Assembly (NCBI GenBank): GCA_964384485.1 | Contig: CAYLLE010000005.1 | Coordinates: forward strand, 5,615-69,614 | Direction of reading: 5' to 3' | DNA: 64,000 nucleotides | Origin: CAYLLE01 sp964384485 | GTDB taxonomy: Bacteria; Spirochaetota; Spirochaetia; CAYLLE01 | In this document: piece after piece, positions 62,399 through 64,000 of the stretch | Position numbering within the stretch: position 1 is the stretch's first letter | Layout: every line of letters begins with the position of its first letter | Program-made: the position numbers and the translations under genes | Notes under the pieces: model-generated | Databases searched by the model: none | Told to the model about the DNA's origin: nothing | Seen by the model: the letters and a program-made list of their open reading frames with translations, nothing else

Positions 62399-63964
62399 TG
62401 TCTCCATGCTTATACCGTATGGATTGTCCCTTTTAAGGACCGCTTTTAAGTGAGTAATGTCCCGGATAACCTCTACTGAGTAGATGTCATCTCCCTCAAG
62501 GGTCTTTGTTTTTAGGACAGATTCGAGAAGCAGATATCTGCCGTCTCTATGTCTCTGACGGTAGATCAGTCTCGATTTGCCCGCATGACCGGTATCCGCG
62601 TATCTTACCATTTTTTTTCTGAGAGCCGCGGCATCATCAGGATGGATCATGGTGTAACGGTCCATCCGGGAATATTCTTCCGGAGTGTAGTCGAGGATCC
62701 GCTTAACTGAAGAGCTGACATAGGTTACTCTGCCGTTAAACCGGATGCATATGATTTCAGCTGAATTATTTACCAAAAGGTGGTATTCCGATTCAATAGA
62801 CTTGAAGAGCTTTTCTTTCTCCTGGAATTCAGTTATTTCCTGAGAGATTCCCACTGTTCTGCAGTGTTTCCCCGTGTGATCGGTTACCGGATAGTTCCTG
62901 GACCAGATCCATTTTATTCTGCCGTTTCCGCAAATAATCCGGTACTTGATATTGCAGAACTCTATTCCACGGCGTTCTCTTTCTATGGCCTGAAAAAATT
63001 TTTCTCCGTCTTCCGGATGTACCGACTTTGCTACGGAATAGGGATCTTCGTATACTTCCGCCACGGACCGTTCCCATATCTTTTCGTAGACAGGACTGAC
63101 GTAGACAAATTTTTCTTTCACCGGATCATAGGTATAGATAACTTCCTGGATATGAGAAGCGATTTCCTGGAACAGGTTTTCGCTTTCCGAGAGTTTTCTC
63201 CGGGTTTTTACGGTATTTGTAATATCTGTTCCGTATTCGACCAACGCTTGCACTGAGCCGTCGTCGCCGATTACCGGATAACCCCGGAGATAAAAAATCC
63301 TGCCGTCGGGAGTCTGTGCTTCGCCTTCCGCCGGTTTACCTGTTATTTTCGCTTTTATTACCGGGCAGTTATCGCAGGGGAGTTCACGCTGATGCCAAAT
63401 TTCATAACAGTGTTTTCCTTTGAGTTCATCAACGCTCTTCCCCAAAGAATCGGCGGAAGCTTGATTAGCCCAGATTATTTTTAAATCGGTATCATAGTAC
63501 GCGAACATCTCCCGGGTAGATTCCAGGATGAGATTTTTCTCTCTAACCGCCGCTTCGAGTTTTCTCTGATTCTTCTGGGACCGTTTTTTCTCCTCATAGA
63601 GCTCCAGTGCCATATTGATGGATTCAAGCAGTACAAAATTCCCTGAGTTTTTCAGGATATAGCCGTACCGTGTTATTCCCTTTACCTTTTCGACCATGGT
63701 TTGCTCTGAATGACTGGTCAGAAACAGGATAGGTATATCTTTGTGTTTTAGAATATGTAATGCCGCTTCTGTTCCGTCTATTTTATCAGGACCCAGGTCA
63801 ATATCCATCAATATGAGATCAATGGAATTCTCTATTGCCGCGGAAATTGCTTTTTCACCGGAGTTGACTGCCGTGACTTGATAGCTTTGATCCTGAAGGA
63901 ATAGTTTTCTCTCAAGAGCAACAACGGCTTCATCTTCTACCAGTAGAATATGCTTTTTGCTCAT
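62372..63964 (-). CDS. Response regulator with three PAS domains, no output
   Basis: 530 residues. An N-terminal receiver domain with D54 (ILMDIDLG) and a KGITRYGYILK lysine, a coiled linker, then PAS1 (about 145-255, with a CDNCP cysteine pair), PAS2 (about 265-390) and PAS3 (about 395-510, SAEIICIRFNGRVTYVSSSV). The protein ends after PAS3 with about 20 residues; no kinase, GGDEF, EAL or DNA-binding domain. It may relay signals to a separate kinase. AGCAGG lies before the start; TATAAT occurs at the window end. Confidence 0.8.
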   Translation of the reverse strand: MSKKHILLVEDEAVVALERKLFLQDQSYQVTAVNSGEKAISAAIENSIDLILMDIDLGPDKIDGTEAALHILKHKDIPILFLTSHSEQTMVEKVKGITRYGYILKNSGNFVLLESINMALELYEEKKRSQKNQRKLEAAVREKNLILESTREMFAYYDTDLKIIWANQASADSLGKSVDELKGKHCYEIWHQRELPCDNCPVIKAKITGKPAEGEAQTPDGRIFYLRGYPVIGDDGSVQALVEYGTDITNTVKTRRKLSESENLFQEIASHIQEVIYTYDPVKEKFVYVSPVYEKIWERSVAEVYEDPYSVAKSVHPEDGEKFFQAIERERRGIEFCNIKYRIICGNGRIKWIWSRNYPVTDHTGKHCRTVGISQEITEFQEKEKLFKSIESEYHLLVNNSAEIICIRFNGRVTYVSSSVKRILDYTPEEYSRMDRYTMIHPDDAAALRKKMVRYADTGHAGKSRLIYRQRHRDGRYLLLESVLKTKTLEGDDIYSVEVIRDITHLKAVLKRDNPYGISMETSAGGDTAG

Positions 63965-64000
63965 TTTTTACCTGCTGTATATATACTCTTATCCATTATA

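Noticed and set aside
1..64000. Long antisense reading frames across ftsZ, fliF, topA, DUF342 and other genes
   Set aside because: They lie opposite well-supported genes, lack known motifs and ribosome sites, and reflect codon bias.
1..64000. CRISPR arrays, insertion sequences, prophage, tRNA and rRNA
   Set aside because: No repeat-spacer pattern, transposase, terminal repeats or RNA gene was seen; the Xer proteins look housekeeping.

Overview
The window is a chromosomal segment of a spirochaete, most likely a free-living, marine or otherwise salt-exposed member of the Spirochaetales. The main evidence is the gene order: ftsA-ftsZ, a TPR lipoprotein, dprA, hslVU, then one long flagellar operon flgB-flgC-fliE-fliF-fliG-fliH-fliI-fliJ-flbB-fliK-flgD-flgE-flbD-motA-motB-fliL-fliM-fliN/Y-fliO-fliP-fliQ-fliR-flhB-flhA-flhF-flhG. 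As I recall it, this is the arrangement of the Borrelia and Treponema flgB superoperon. FlbB (periplasmic flagellar collar) and a hook protein with the spirochaetal lysinoalanine residues support the assignment. The ProVWX osmoprotectant importer suggests changing salinity. The sequence is roughly half GC by eye; no species can be named.

Layout. 0-3 kb: division genes (ftsA truncated at the window edge, ftsZ) and a first Xer recombinase. 3-10.7 kb: deoC, a TPR lipoprotein, dprA, topA, a second Xer recombinase and the HslVU protease. 10.7-34.3 kb: the flagellar operon, 26 genes on one strand with overlaps or short gaps, preceded by a sigma-28-like promoter. 34.3-42.9 kb: an acidic membrane protein, the flagellar sigma factor WhiG/FliA, a Jag-N/DUF342 (FapA-like) protein, two small coiled-coil proteins, a divergent Hsp70, a J-domain/HEAT protein and a CheA-type kinase. 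The last three overlap by 14 and 1 bases.

42.9-46.3 kb: a 326-base region with a sigma-70 promoter, an operator-like palindrome and a structured leader, then the betaine importer proVWX and a strong terminator. 46.3-50.8 kb, minus strand: a membrane histidine kinase, a CNNM/CorC protein and a sulfatase. 50.8-52 kb: a membrane GAF protein. 52-56.8 kb, minus strand: a MacAB-type exporter (adaptor, ATPase, two permeases). 56.9-58.2 kb: a GH29 alpha-L-fucosidase. 58.2-59.0 kb: a decayed sensor-kinase pseudogene. 59.0-62.4 kb: an NfeD-like protein with two SPFH/flotillin proteins. 62.4-64 kb, minus strand: a response regulator with three PAS domains and no output domain.

How the parts fit: the first two thirds is a conserved block for division, DNA topology and uptake, proteolysis and motility. 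The operon carries export gate, rod, hook, motor and FlhF/FlhG positioning genes and leads into its own sigma factor, so a WhiG-driven feed-forward loop is plausible. The last third is accessory: osmoprotection, sensing, envelope export and possibly sulfated or fucosylated glycan use. I saw no tRNA, rRNA, CRISPR array, insertion sequence or prophage gene.
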